Assembly: GCF_052324685.1 (NCBI RefSeq)
Contig: NC_135222.1
Span: forward strand, 4,935,920-4,999,919
From: Brachyhypopomus gauderio
Lineage: Eukaryota > Chordata > Actinopteri > Gymnotiformes > Hypopomidae
Direction: 5' to 3'
Length of the DNA: 64,000 nucleotides
In this document: positions 1-9,771 of the stretch, one piece after another
Layout of the letters: each line of letters begins with the position of its first letter
How positions within the stretch are numbered: position 1 is the first letter of the stretch
Program-made: the position numbers and the translations under genes
The notes under the pieces: model-generated
Seen by the model: only the letters and a program-made list of their open reading frames with translations
Databases searched by the model: none
Told to the model about the DNA's origin: nothing

Positions 1-45
1 TAACTCAATGCTATCTTTAAACTAACTTTTAAGCATTCTGTAATT

Positions 46-1895
46 TACAGCATTTGACGACTGCTAACATGCGTTTCCCAATACTTGTGATACATTGTCA
101 AAACTCTAAACACAGGAACACATTGACCTCACACAAATAGCCAAATAGTTAATATTGTGTTCAAAAGTGCATTTTCTTAACTAAATAACAACTCTGCATT
201 TCACAACAAAAAGTTTTCTCTTTATACATCAACTTTGTTAAAACACAGCAAACCTGGTTCATTATCCAATCATTCTTTCAAACACTAGCATATATTCTCT
301 ATTCGATATGAACATAGTCAATCACTGTACAAGCACTGTAAAAAAACATTTGATGGCAATACAGGAACAGTATTACATGTAATATTTGACTCTCTCCCAG
401 CAAACAACAGATATTTTACAGTAACATCTGTTGTTTCCTTAGTCAGTTCATTTTTACTGTAATCCGCTTCATTTGGACTTTCTTTCAAATGTACATTTTT
501 GGCAACATACTGTCTACACAATGAGTGATATTTACTGTTAGGTGATTAGACAAAAAAGGAGTCAGTAACAGTTTTGCAGTAAAGGTTATATTTTACTGTA
601 TTAGGGACATTACTGTAAATTGTGGCCTAACCTAAAAAAATTATTACCGTAATTGTAAACATAATTAGCCATGGTCCCATATGTGTAAAAATACACATAT
701 ACAAAAAAAGCCACACAAGGGGAAAAAAACAGATACAAAACTGAAAATTCTTGTTACATGTAATCTAAATGGTCTTCAGCAGTTGGCCACATGTTTTCAT
801 CCACATCACATCTGATGTTGGCCCTTGCCATGCACCTGGGATAGAAAAGCTTGGTATGCCTTATTCACCCCTGGCAGTCTTCAGCTGAAATGTCTCTGCA
901 GCCTGGATCCATTGCATCCAGGAGGGACATTTGGTCATGAGGCCGATGATCATACACCTTCCACCTCCAGACTGAAAAAAGTTCCTTAGTGGCTTAGTGA
1001 CTGGGGCAGTCATGGCCTGGTGGTTAGGGAACTGGTCTTGTGACCAGAGGGTTGCAGGTTCGATTCCCAGACCTGAGGCCATGACTGAGGTGCCCCTGAG
1101 CAAGGCCCTAACCCTCAATTGCTCACTTGTATAAAAATGAGATAAAAATGTAAGTCGCCCTGGATAAGGGCATCTGCCAAATGCCGTAAATGTAAATGTA
1201 GTGGGGTTGAGGAAAGGTGAGTAGGGCGGGAGGAAAAGGGACATCACTCTTGGATGGTCTATAAACCAGTTTGTGATGACATGAGAATGACAAAATGCTA
1301 CACTGTCCCATCACAAATGTTCTCGTGTTTCCTCCCACCTGTTCCATTTCTGCTTCTGGAACCAGTTGTTGGTAGAGTTCATTCAAAAACGAAAGAAGGA
1401 GGTCACTGTTATAGGGACCAATCTGGCATTTGTGAAGGACCAAACCAGCACTTGAGATTGCAGAACAAATTGTTATATTTGCTCCTCTCTGACCTGGTAC
1501 ATTACTGTACTTCATTTTATTTCATTGATCTATATGTGCAAAAATATGTATTACAGTAATAGCTTTTCAGCTGCCTTTGTTTTTGCAGAACTTTGCATTT
1601 TATACAGTATTTAGGGTTTTGAACCTTAGGTTTTCATTTTGGACATGCTGTGTGCAAGCAATTGTAAATAAGGCAAAAATGATCCAGAATTTTGTTATTG
1701 GATAACCTTGTGTGTATAGAAAATTTAAGCATTATAAAAACATGTAAAATGACTGCATTTTGTGCCGCACCAACATGAATTGAACTAATTCTACAGCCAC
1801 TGAAGACTGATGTTGTGTTCAATGTGTTTAGAGTTTTGAAAATGTGACTACAGATACACAAACACATGTTAGCAGTCGTCAAAAACTGTAATACG
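46..1895 (-). mobile_element. Relic DNA transposon with inverted ends and broken DDE_3-type transposase
   Basis: The ends are related in inverted orientation: about 46-115 matches the reverse complement of about 1805-1890, including an identical 18-base core around GACGACTGCTAACATG. Between them the minus strand carries pieces of an IS630/Tc1-like DDE_3 transposase: about 1515-1330 reads RRGANITICSAIS, then IGPYNSDLLLSFLNELY; about 1245-1205 reads FLPPYSPFLNP; about 990-865 reads WRWKVYDH-like and LLDAMD-like text in shifting frames. The fragments are in the correct order for one protein but are broken by frameshifts and by a SINE at 995-1195. Target duplication is not clear. Family name is inferred from motif memory; the assignment to a cut-and-paste transposase is fairly safe, the exact superfamily less so. 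Confidence 0.6.
995..1195 (+). mobile_element. tRNA-derived SINE inserted in the transposase relic
   Basis: The head has RNA polymerase III internal promoter sequences: a box A-like GGCCTGGTGGTTAGGG stretch near 1014-1029 and a box B-like GGTTCGATTCCC near 1057-1068. The tail ends in the fish SINE/L2-type motif around TAAGTCGCCCTGGATAAGGG, then ATCTGCCAAATG and short TAAATG repeats. The hexamer TAGTGG flanks both ends (about 989-994 and 1195-1202) and is the likely target-site duplication. Removing the insert brings the PFLNP motif next to the following transposase motif, which shows the SINE arrived after the transposon. Confidence 0.75.
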
Positions 1896-2040
1896 TAATA
1901 GAAAATGTATGATTTTCAGGCATCTCGCTTCTCAGTTTTTGAAAAAGATATTTTTAATTCAAATAAATATAATAATCCTAATAAAGCATATGCAATGTTT
2001 TCCTGTGATATAAATATTCTGACATATGTATTTGCTCCTT

Positions 2041-2054
2041 GGCAGCCTGAGACC
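2041..2054 (+). promoter_or_regulatory. Splice acceptor of a 5'UTR intron and start context of gp5-like gene
   Basis: A pyrimidine-rich stretch ends in TTGGCAG (2045), followed after nine bases by the ATG with purine at -3 (GACCATG). An intron in the 5'UTR with all coding sequence in the last exon is also the human GP5 structure. The first exon was not located; it would lie within or upstream of the transposon relic. Confidence 0.5.
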
Positions 2055-3971
2055 ATGCGCTTCATCCTTCTTCTTCTCCACCTGGCATTATGCCTCCCTT
2101 TTGCTCTCCTCTGCCCCAGTAGCTGTGTGTGCTTTCCAGATGGGGAGGTCAAATGCACAGGTCCCATCACCGAAATACCACCACTCAAAGCCAACGAGAC
2201 CTTCCGCCTGATTCTGAACGCCACTCTCATTCAAGTCCTCAATGCCCGATGCCTTGAGTCTTTCCCCTTGCTAAAGCGTTTCGGCACCAGCCACAGTTCT
2301 CTTAACACCATCCACCCCGAAGCCTTCCACGGTGCAGTGCAGCTCCGCTCCCTCTTGCTGAACTCCAACGCCATCTCTGCCCTTCCACCCAGGGTATTCA
2401 GCAGGCTGAAGGACTTGGAGCAGCTGTTCCTAGATGGGAACATGCTGGCGTCCCTCAGCGTGGACACGTTCGACGGGCTGGCCAATCTCACCGAGCTGGA
2501 TATCAGCAAAAACCAAATAGCCAAGATGGACGTCGGTGTCTTTCAAACCATGACAAGTTTGATATCTCTAAATCTGGCTGGAAACTTACTGCGAGAACTC
2601 CCCCAGATGGTGTTTCACAACCTGACACATCTCAAATCACTAATACTTTACTCCAACCAGCTGGAGACTCTAGAAGAAGGTTGCTTTGATCATCTACATG
2701 GATTGTTGGTTCTGATGCTGCATAAGAATCAAATCCAAGAAATTCCTCCACGGATCTTTTGGCACCAGCGCTCTCTTCGAACTCTCACCATGTCTGGAAA
2801 CAAATTGCGCTCCATTCCGGGTGAGAGTCTTTACTATTTGCCCAACCTTACTAAACTCACTTTATACAAGAACCCCCTACTCTCTTTGCCAGATCAGCTA
2901 GTCGGTCATATGCCTAGACTACAAGAGCTCTACCTGTACGGTACGAATCTTACTACTGTGCCCCAAAACCTTTTTGCTAACATGACTGGCCTGAGGATGC
3001 TGAGTTTACACTATAACGAAAAGCTCAGTTTTTTGCCTAAAAACGTCTTCTGTTGCCTGCCCAATCTCCAAAAGCTATCTTTAAGAAACAACAATCTTCA
3101 GAGTCTACATGCAGACCATTTTTCTAACCTGATCAATATAAGGATACTGTTACTCAGCAATAACAAACTTCAGTCACTGCCAACCACAATCTTTCGAAAC
3201 CTCCAAAATCTGGCCCAACTTGAACTGAGTTACAATCTTCTGAGGTACATCGCAGCAAATGTTTTCATGGATGCGCGTGCGCTCCGGTCCGTTTCACTCG
3301 GAGGGAACCAGTGGGCCTGTATATGCAGAATTATGGACATTGTTGAATGGATTAGAGCAAACCAAAAGCTGGTCAGCGATCTGGATGTTGTGGTATGCCA
3401 TGAACCCGACCGCCTGAAAAACCATCCGCTGGTGTCATTAACCAATTCCAGTCTCCACTGTAACCTCATCAGTCATTCTCCTCCCACCATTGCTGCAGCG
3501 CGTCATGAAGAAAGAACGCTCTCTCTGTCCTCCACCATCACAGCGATAACCCAGGAGCCTCATACATCCACGAGTGGGCCCAATTCTGCTCTGACACGCA
3601 CTATTTCACTCCACGACCCTAGCTACAGCTCCTCATTATCTCCTATAACTACGGAAGTATTTCATGTCAACACCCACTCGGGTGTCTCCGGAGCGTTCTA
3701 TGACGCTGTGGTAATCGATAACGACCCTGACATCGTTCATAATAACCGGCACCTAGGCTGGGTGTACCTGTGGACGGTTCCCGACCCTGGACTTCACAAC
3801 ACACTCTTGATGTCTTTGCATATCGTGCTCATAGTCACTGGTGTTATTCTAATTGTGGCCACTGCATATGCATTATACCATCTTAACAAGGTGATGTGGG
3901 CATTAGGCATGACTGTCACTAGAAATCGCATAATTGTTAGAAGATTGCCAAGTTTGAAAGGCAGACTGTAA
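2055..3971 (+). CDS. gp5: Platelet glycoprotein V-like leucine-rich repeat membrane protein
   Basis: Encodes about 638 residues in one exon. I start at 2055 because the open frame from 1905 crosses a splice-acceptor-like CTCCTTGGCAG ending at 2045, and the ATG ten bases later opens a clear signal peptide (MRFILLLLHLALCLPFALLC). Then come an LRRNT cysteine cluster (CPSSCVC), about fifteen 24-residue LRRs, an LRRCT cap (NQWACIC to LHC), a Ser/Thr-rich stalk, one membrane segment near residues 584-606 and a basic tail of about 30 residues. The irregular repeat with the sequence NEKLSFLPKNVF and the cap match glycoprotein V better than LRRC15, and CPN2 lacks a membrane anchor. GPV is known as part of the platelet GPIb-IX-V complex and a thrombin substrate; that role here is inference. 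The stalk and tail are longer than in human GPV (560 residues). A partial copy lies downstream. Confidence 0.68.
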   Translation: MRFILLLLHLALCLPFALLCPSSCVCFPDGEVKCTGPITEIPPLKANETFRLILNATLIQVLNARCLESFPLLKRFGTSHSSLNTIHPEAFHGAVQLRSLLLNSNAISALPPRVFSRLKDLEQLFLDGNMLASLSVDTFDGLANLTELDISKNQIAKMDVGVFQTMTSLISLNLAGNLLRELPQMVFHNLTHLKSLILYSNQLETLEEGCFDHLHGLLVLMLHKNQIQEIPPRIFWHQRSLRTLTMSGNKLRSIPGESLYYLPNLTKLTLYKNPLLSLPDQLVGHMPRLQELYLYGTNLTTVPQNLFANMTGLRMLSLHYNEKLSFLPKNVFCCLPNLQKLSLRNNNLQSLHADHFSNLINIRILLLSNNKLQSLPTTIFRNLQNLAQLELSYNLLRYIAANVFMDARALRSVSLGGNQWACICRIMDIVEWIRANQKLVSDLDVVVCHEPDRLKNHPLVSLTNSSLHCNLISHSPPTIAAARHEERTLSLSSTITAITQEPHTSTSGPNSALTRTISLHDPSYSSSLSPITTEVFHVNTHSGVSGAFYDAVVIDNDPDIVHNNRHLGWVYLWTVPDPGLHNTLLMSLHIVLIVTGVILIVATAYALYHLNKVMWALGMTVTRNRIIVRRLPSLKGRL

Positions 3972-4433
3972 CAAAAGAGCACTAATCATGTTGTCATTAT
4001 TCTCTACACTATATTGTTGTTCTCTTTAAAGCATTTTTAGCAATATTTGCTTCTGTTTGACCAGGACTATGTTTAATTTTGTGAGTCTAATCAATTACAG
4101 CAACTTAATTATAGCACATAATATAAATAATGACTTATAGTCAGTTTGTAACTAATCTGAGCACATGGGTATAAAATATTGTTTATTCAATAACTGAAAG
4201 CTCAATTCCAAAAGTCCTTGAAATATGCTATTTACAATACTTCTTCATGTCTGTTGTTTTTATGTCTTCTGGCATTTCTAACTGTAACAACAAATAACAC
4301 AGCTTCTTTGCTGTGAAATAAAATTAGCCTGTCATATATCCCAGATGGCAGAATGACTGATGCACGCAATATGTCGTCAGAAAACATGATAGGAAACTTC
4401 CCTGGGAAGAATACTGAGATAAGTATAAACCCC

Positions 4434-4494
<61 letters not shown>

Positions 4495-4579
4495 ATAAAA
4501 CCTAATTAGAACAGGGTGTGAGATCATTTAAGCTTCTAATAACATATCCTTTGCTCTTGTATCAAAGGCACTATTGTTG
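3972..4579 (+). other. 3' flank of gp5-like gene with GA microsatellite
   Basis: AT-rich 3'UTR/intergenic DNA. No clean coding exon is visible. An AG dinucleotide run occupies about 4438-4492. A poly(A) signal for the gp5-like gene could not be chosen with confidence among several AT-rich candidates near 4020-4190. Confidence 0.4.
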
Positions 4580-4862
4580 TTACGTATTTCCCCTCACAGT
4601 GAACCTGCTCCATGAGAGGTACCGGTACGTGACTTAGGTTTTAGCTCAGGAAGTGCAGCCATGACATGACACATCACTAACCTGTTAGACTGTACCACTT
4701 TACAATAACAAGGTGTAACCTGTCCAGTTCAGTGTCTCTTTCACAGAGATCTCTGACATAACATTCATATGACTTGACATAATGCATATTACCATGTCAG
4801 TGACATCAACGGCAGAAACATCAGATTTTCCATAATTCCTTCCCACCCCTTTGTGCATACAA
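4580..4862 (+). repeat. Copy A of a local direct duplication
   Basis: Matches 5055-5318 with only a few substitutions plus small indels. Shared landmarks include the TTACGTATTTCC start, a CCTGTTAGACTGTACC block, and the GTGCATACAAC end. Copy A has about 36 extra bases near 4733-4770 that copy B lacks. Confidence 0.85.
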
Positions 4863-5046
4863 CCACAATCTTTCGAAACCTCCAAAATCTGGCCCAACTT
4901 GAACTGAGTAACAATCTTCTGAGGTACATCGCAGGAAATGTTTTCATGGATGCGTGTGCGCTCCAGTCCGTTTCGCTCGGAGGGAACCAGTAGGCCTGTA
5001 TATGCAGAATTATGGACATTGTTGAATGGATCAGAGCAAACCAAAA
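4860..5046 (+). pseudogene. 187-bp gp5 fragment wedged between the two repeat copies
   Basis: Aligns without gaps to 3181-3367 of the gp5-like gene (last repeats and start of the LRRCT cap), with seven substitutions in 187 bases. One changes the Trp codon of the NQWAC motif to TAG, so the piece cannot be a functional exon. Its left edge shares CAAC with the end of repeat copy A, consistent with microhomology-mediated insertion during the same event that duplicated the flanks. Confidence 0.9.
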
Positions 5047-5054
5047 TAGGTTAT

Positions 5055-5318
5055 TACGTATTTCCCTCCTCACAGTGAACCTGCTCCATAAGTGGTACCG
5101 GTACCTTCGTCTGGCCTACATGACTTAGGTCTTAACTCAGGAAGTGCAGCCATGACATGACACATCACTAACCTGTTAGACTGTACCACTTTACAATAAC
5201 AAGGTGTAACCTGTCCAGTTCAGTGGACTTGACATATTGCATATTACCATGTTAGTGACATCAATGGCAGAAACATCAGATTTTCCATAATTCCTTCCCA
5301 CCCCCTTGTGCATACAAC
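5055..5318 (+). repeat. Copy B of the local direct duplication
   Basis: Second copy of 4580-4862. It begins nine bases after the gp5 fragment and carries about 15 extra bases near 5104-5120 relative to copy A. The order copy A, gp5 fragment, copy B indicates one complex rearrangement. Confidence 0.85.
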
Positions 5319-5438
5319 AAAAGGAGTATGAATTCCCAGTATGATCTACAGAAGAGCAGCACATGTTTACAAGGTACTTCTAGATCTCACGGTACACTCA
5401 GCACTATAAAGGACAGAGGGGATATATAGAAATTTCTC

Positions 5439-5752
5439 TTTATTAAAAATGGCAACCAATCGATAATACAAATTACCCTTTGAGGATTGAGCAGACGTTA
5501 CATTTCAGGTCATTTTCAGAAGGTTTTCACTGATTGTGTCTGTCAGTGGTGGTTGCAGGTCAACATCTATTGACACAAACATGAGATCAGGAGGTCCATA
5601 GAGAACTCTGATCAGCCTCGTTTCAGTGATGCCGAGAAACTTGAAAACAAGTTGAAGGAACTTCAAGGTTCCTAAAATCTGTGGCCTACCAAAACCTGTA
5701 TAGAATGAAACCAGAATGGGATCGTACTCATCTTCCACCAAAAGACACCTTC
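5439..5752 (-). CDS. Candidate terminal coding exon of an unrecognised gene
   Basis: On the minus strand an open frame of about 82 codons runs from a possible acceptor (CTCCCACAAG, near 5750) to a TGA at 5507-5505. The peptide contains LVEDEYDPILVSFYTGF, then LQLVFKFLG and RVLYGPPDLMFV. It has no in-frame ATG near its start, which fits an internal or terminal exon. An AATAAA signal (plus-strand TTTATT at 5439-5444) lies about 60 bases after the stop, as expected for a real 3' end. A possible upstream exon is at about 6214-6159 (acceptor TTTGCAG, donor GTGAGA), reading AESTFDLYHQTITPHCR. I do not recognise the family; an open frame by chance cannot be excluded. Confidence 0.33.
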
Positions 5753-5759
5753 TTGTGGG

Positions 5760-7735
5760 AGAATAAAAAAAACAAAAAACAAAACAACAAATGTCATTTC
5801 AGAGCATAAATTCAGAAAGTTTTGGGAAGAGAATTCACGCACGTGGCTTGAGGGAAATTACTGAGGAGAACAGAAAGCGTGTGATGTGTGGAGCCTCTAT
5901 ATGAAAAGTTTCAACATACAGTACAATAGTAAGGTAGATGAAAATCTCTACTCTTAAATGTCACATATCAAAAAAAGACATGCCAGAGACATTTAATACA
6001 AATTCTCAGGCAAAGGTGCAATTAAAAACTGTAAAAAAATTTTTTTGGCTGTTGTTACTATAATCCATTTTTTAAATAAATAACAATTTTTGCAGTCTCT
6101 TTATTAATGTTTGTTCCTATAATCAATGGTGGAATTGCTGTTAATATTCTCACATGCCTGACGACAATGGGGTGTGATGGTTTGGTGATACAGATCAAAA
6201 GTGCTCTCAGCCTGCAAACATAAACATTAGTGAGGCTCTATTTAAAGGTCTCATGACGTTGATTAATCATGTGGTGAGAACTTACTTTGAATAAGAGTAT
6301 GCTCGAATGTGTGCTTTGTTTTGGTTTGGTTTAATCTGGGGACAGTGTTATTAAACATGAAAAAGAGCCCCACTGCTCTCTAGCCCTTGCATGAAACTTA
6401 CTACGTTTCTGATGTCCAAAACTTAAAAAGGCAATTCTGCTGCATGAAGAATAACTAGTCGAATGTACCTCAAATTATACCCATGATGTGGACATTTTAA
6501 GTGGCCTAATTTATGGCACATCATCCGTAACGCATCTCCTTCTTGGGAAAGGTAATCGGACCAGGCAGTGGTGCTTTGATGGCCTGTTTTGCTTTTGGCC
6601 TCTGAATACCATGTCCCCCCCCCCCCCCCCCACCCCTGCTATTGAAAACATTGAGCATTCAGAGTTGTGCTTGACTGTGATGTTGCATTAAAAACATAAC
6701 TTCTTAACTTCTGTGGAGTAGAAAAATTCATTAATTGTCAAATTCGTCATAATTATTGCCACAAACAACTTTTCTGAATCATGAAACAATGTCTTGCATC
6801 CGAACGCAAGTGCACACATGAGTTTGTCTGCTTGTCGTTTATTTCTGCATCGTTTGTCAAGGCTCTGTTGTCTGCACAGACCGTTCCTCAACACTTCATG
6901 AGGTAGAACACTGAAATATAAGGAAATGAACTTGCACAAGATTAGTTGCGTGTTGGGAAGTGAACCAATTTTGATGAAAGCCTTTCTGAACATATTTGGG
7001 GTGGGGTTTCACCGGACATCCCTAATTGGTCATGAAGGCTTCACCAACCATTGTTAATCAAGCCCATAGCAGGAATGAAACTAGCCAATTGCTAGTGCAA
7101 CTTGCCACCGTCTTCCTCTGCCAAAATACTGTTGCCATGACAGCAAAAGGGAAATGAGTAATAACCTCTGTACTATGACTTTCTCAAGCAAAGCACTGCT
7201 GAGTTGCTTAACTTTGCTGATCCACGTAGTGCCTGGCATTGCCCAGGGCTAGGTTTGAATCTACAGCTTGGCTGATTTCATGATGGAAATATCAAATGCA
7301 TCCTGTGTCAGTGAAAAGATCCAGCAAGATTTACCAAACATGCACTTGGTGACTTTGGTGTATGAATGTCATCATGCCTAATCTCTAGACTCTCTAGAGT
7401 TTTGCATGCATCATTCAAGGGTTAATCAAGTGGCAAAATTATATAACCACAGTGTTGCTAATGACTATGATAAATGACTAATGATTACAACTTCACTTCA
7501 CACACACACACACAAAACCTGACTTATCCAAATTCGATTTTCCCGCATCCATAAAGACTCAGATGTTCATTTAAATACCTCACCCGAGTGGAAACAGAGA
7601 TGCTATGCGTAAAACAAAGCAGGCAAAGTTGACCATTTGCTTATCTGTTATTTCATTGCGCACACATGCATTTACATGGCTAAAAATACAGTGAAACAGG
7701 GCATGCTTTGAGTGCATGAGCTGCAAAGTGACGCC
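5760..7735. other. Intergenic DNA, mostly featureless
   Basis: AT-rich sequence upstream of the first RGS gene. Holds a 17-C homopolymer at 6615-6631 and a short CA run near 7498-7514. Apart from the doubtful minus-strand exon near 6214-6159 mentioned under the neighbouring candidate exon, I see no gene, tRNA or recognisable transposon. Confidence 0.5.
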
Positions 7736-7737
7736 TG

Positions 7738-7828
7738 GGGGGGCGGGGCTTAGAGGACTTCCTCTTTGCTGTGGTTTGCTGAGTCCTAAGTGTCGCCAGC
7801 CCTTAGCAACCACGGCAGGGCATATATA
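7738..7828 (+). promoter_or_regulatory. Likely promoter of the first RGS gene
   Basis: A GC box (GGGGCGGGGC, about 7739-7749) is followed by an ETS/PU.1-like site on the minus strand (GAGGAAGT, about 7757-7764), a RUNX consensus TGTGGTTT at 7770-7777 overlapping a half MARE/AP-1-like TGCTGAGTC, and a TATA-like TATATA at 7823-7828. The start codon lies 113 bases further on. RUNX plus ETS sites would fit blood-cell expression, as known for mammalian RGS1 and RGS13; that is inference from short motifs. Confidence 0.5.
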
Positions 7829-7940
7829 GAAAAGGCGGTGGTGGGGGGAGAGACCTGTGGAGTGTAATAAGACCATAAACAGGACGGTCATGCTGCAGAG
7901 TTTAACGCTCTGATCCAACTGTCCCCACACCTTCTCGAAT

Positions 7941-9063
7941 ATGCCCGGCCTAATCACTGCACCTCCCGTAAAGCATTTCTGCATGGACATGGATGAGCGC
8001 AGGAGAAATCAGAGGCTGTAAGTGCAGAATTGACTACGCTCGTGCCGAACCTACGACTGTTTGCGATGTTTATGCCTCCATAGAATGGATTATACATTGG
8101 AGGCTGCGAGGCCTCACTGCACGCTGTAGCGTAGGGTTGCATGTGTGAAGAGTGAATTACCGACAACAGCTGAACTTTCTCTCCATAGTGGAAAAAACTT
8201 CATGTGCCGACTACAATTTACCTTCTTCCACTCATCTGCTCCTGAGAGGTAAGGATCAAAACAGCTATTTTCTTGGCGGTACCAAGACTTGACCTTTTAA
8301 CACATGATTTCCTTTCTACAATCTTGAGGTCTTTATGTAACAATTGCCACTTCTGAATTGATTATGCTTTGAGTTCATCATGGTCCTCTTCTCTCAGCAG
8401 GTTAAGCTTAGAGGACATCCATCAATGGTCCCAGTCACTGGGGCAGCTCCTTGAATCAAAATGTAAGCTCTTCCCTATTCCTCCAAGGTACTTACTAGCT
8501 GCTCAAAATAAATTATTGCTGCTCTCTTTACTGTTATGGAAAAAACTAAATGGACACTGTTTGCTTGGACATTACTGTCAAATTTAGAGGTTCCCATTTG
8601 CCTCCTCAGATGGCCTGGCGACATTTCGTACATTCCTCAAAGCAGAATACAGCGATGAGAACATAGAGTTCTGGCTGACGTGTGAGGACTACAAGAAGAT
8701 TAAGTCATCATTCAGGATGACATCAAAAGCAAAGAAAATCTATGGTCAGTTTGTTAAAGCAGAGTCTCCTAAAGAGGTAAGGAGCATCCCAGGAACCTCC
8801 TCAAAGTTCTTCCCATAAAAAATTGGGGCCTGACTGAAGTATCTATAGTTTACTGTTTCGGATTTGCATTGCAGATTAACATAGACTACCAGACACGGGA
8901 AAACATCAAGAGGAATGTCACAAGCCCAACAGCCGAATGTTTTGACGATGCCCAGAAGATTGTGTATGGACTCATGGAACGGGACTCTTATCCCAGGTTC
9001 CTGAGGTCTGAGATGTACAAAAAACTTCTGGATTCGTTCACTGCCGACTCTGCCCATGGATGA
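7941..9063 (+). CDS. rgs13: R4-family regulator of G-protein signalling, RGS13/RGS1-like
   Basis: Five exons with GT-AG borders give a 184-residue protein: 7941-8017, 8189-8248, 8401-8462, 8610-8776, 8875-9063. All junction phases agree. The RGS box starts near [13 protein letters not shown] and includes the Galpha contacts [11 protein letters not shown] and [12 protein letters not shown] proteins speed GTP hydrolysis on Galpha subunits. Ser at the EYSDEN position and Asp before SYPRF are the ordinary residues of Gi/Gq-acting members, unlike the next gene. The C-terminal exon (INID, then [11 protein letters not shown], then RSEMYKKLL) is closest to RGS13, while the MPG start recalls RGS1, so the ortholog choice is uncertain. 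Tandem partner of rgs2, 3.2 kb downstream. AATAAA at 9766-9771 is the likely poly(A) signal. Confidence 0.85.
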
Positions 9064-9765
9064 GTGGTGAGAGATATGCTCCCAACACTAAAACTGGAAC
9101 AATAAGGTCCTTGGCAAGGAGCCCACTACTCATGCACAAAGGGGTGGAGTTTAGGACCCCAAAACAACCCCACTACAGTGGCTCCCTCCCCAGCTCTGAC
9201 TCTCACATGCCAACAAAAGAGAATGTGAAGAAGTCTAGCTGTGCTGTACTCTAAAATATTTTTATATGAAAATGAAAACAAATCCAGGAAGCATATTAAT
9301 CAAACTCAAAATCTGCAGTCAACCATAAAAAGAGATAAGGATTATGGTTGAGGGCAACAGATAAGAATTAGGGTAGAGTTAGCAAAGTTAGCATCCGGTG
9401 GTTAGCAAAATGGCTGAGTGAACAGAACACTAGCATCTGATCACAGCACTATCTTCAGCAAAGACGCACTTTGCAGTGACATTAAAGGCTGATAAATAAG
9501 TGAAAAAGAAAAGATGATCTCAATCTCTGGTCATATCTTAGAATGATATCACCAGGCCATTAAAAGGATGCATCATTGTGTCTGCTGGAATGGAAAAAAA
9601 ACAAAAATCAACAGATTTGGATGCAATATTCAAGTTTTATCTTTTCAGTTTGTTCCTCTTAAAATGCTCAACTGTTTAATTTAAGTACAGATGTAATACA
9701 GTCTATTTATTATCCACAACCAATGGTTGGGTGTTGCAGTGGAAAGTGTAATTATCAAAAGATTA

Positions 9766-9771
9766 AATAAA
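9766..9771 (+). terminator. Poly(A) signal of the first RGS gene
   Basis: AATAAA about 700 bases after the stop, followed by a second copy ten bases on. The intervening 9064-9765 has no other gene and is taken as 3'UTR. Confidence 0.45.

Noticed and set aside
1014-1068. tRNA gene candidate (box A and box B)
   Set aside because: The promoter boxes belong to a SINE head; no cloverleaf with a plausible anticodon arm follows.
1905-2054. 50-residue N-terminal extension of the gp5-like protein
   Set aside because: It crosses a splice acceptor and precedes an obvious signal peptide; it is intron sequence read through.
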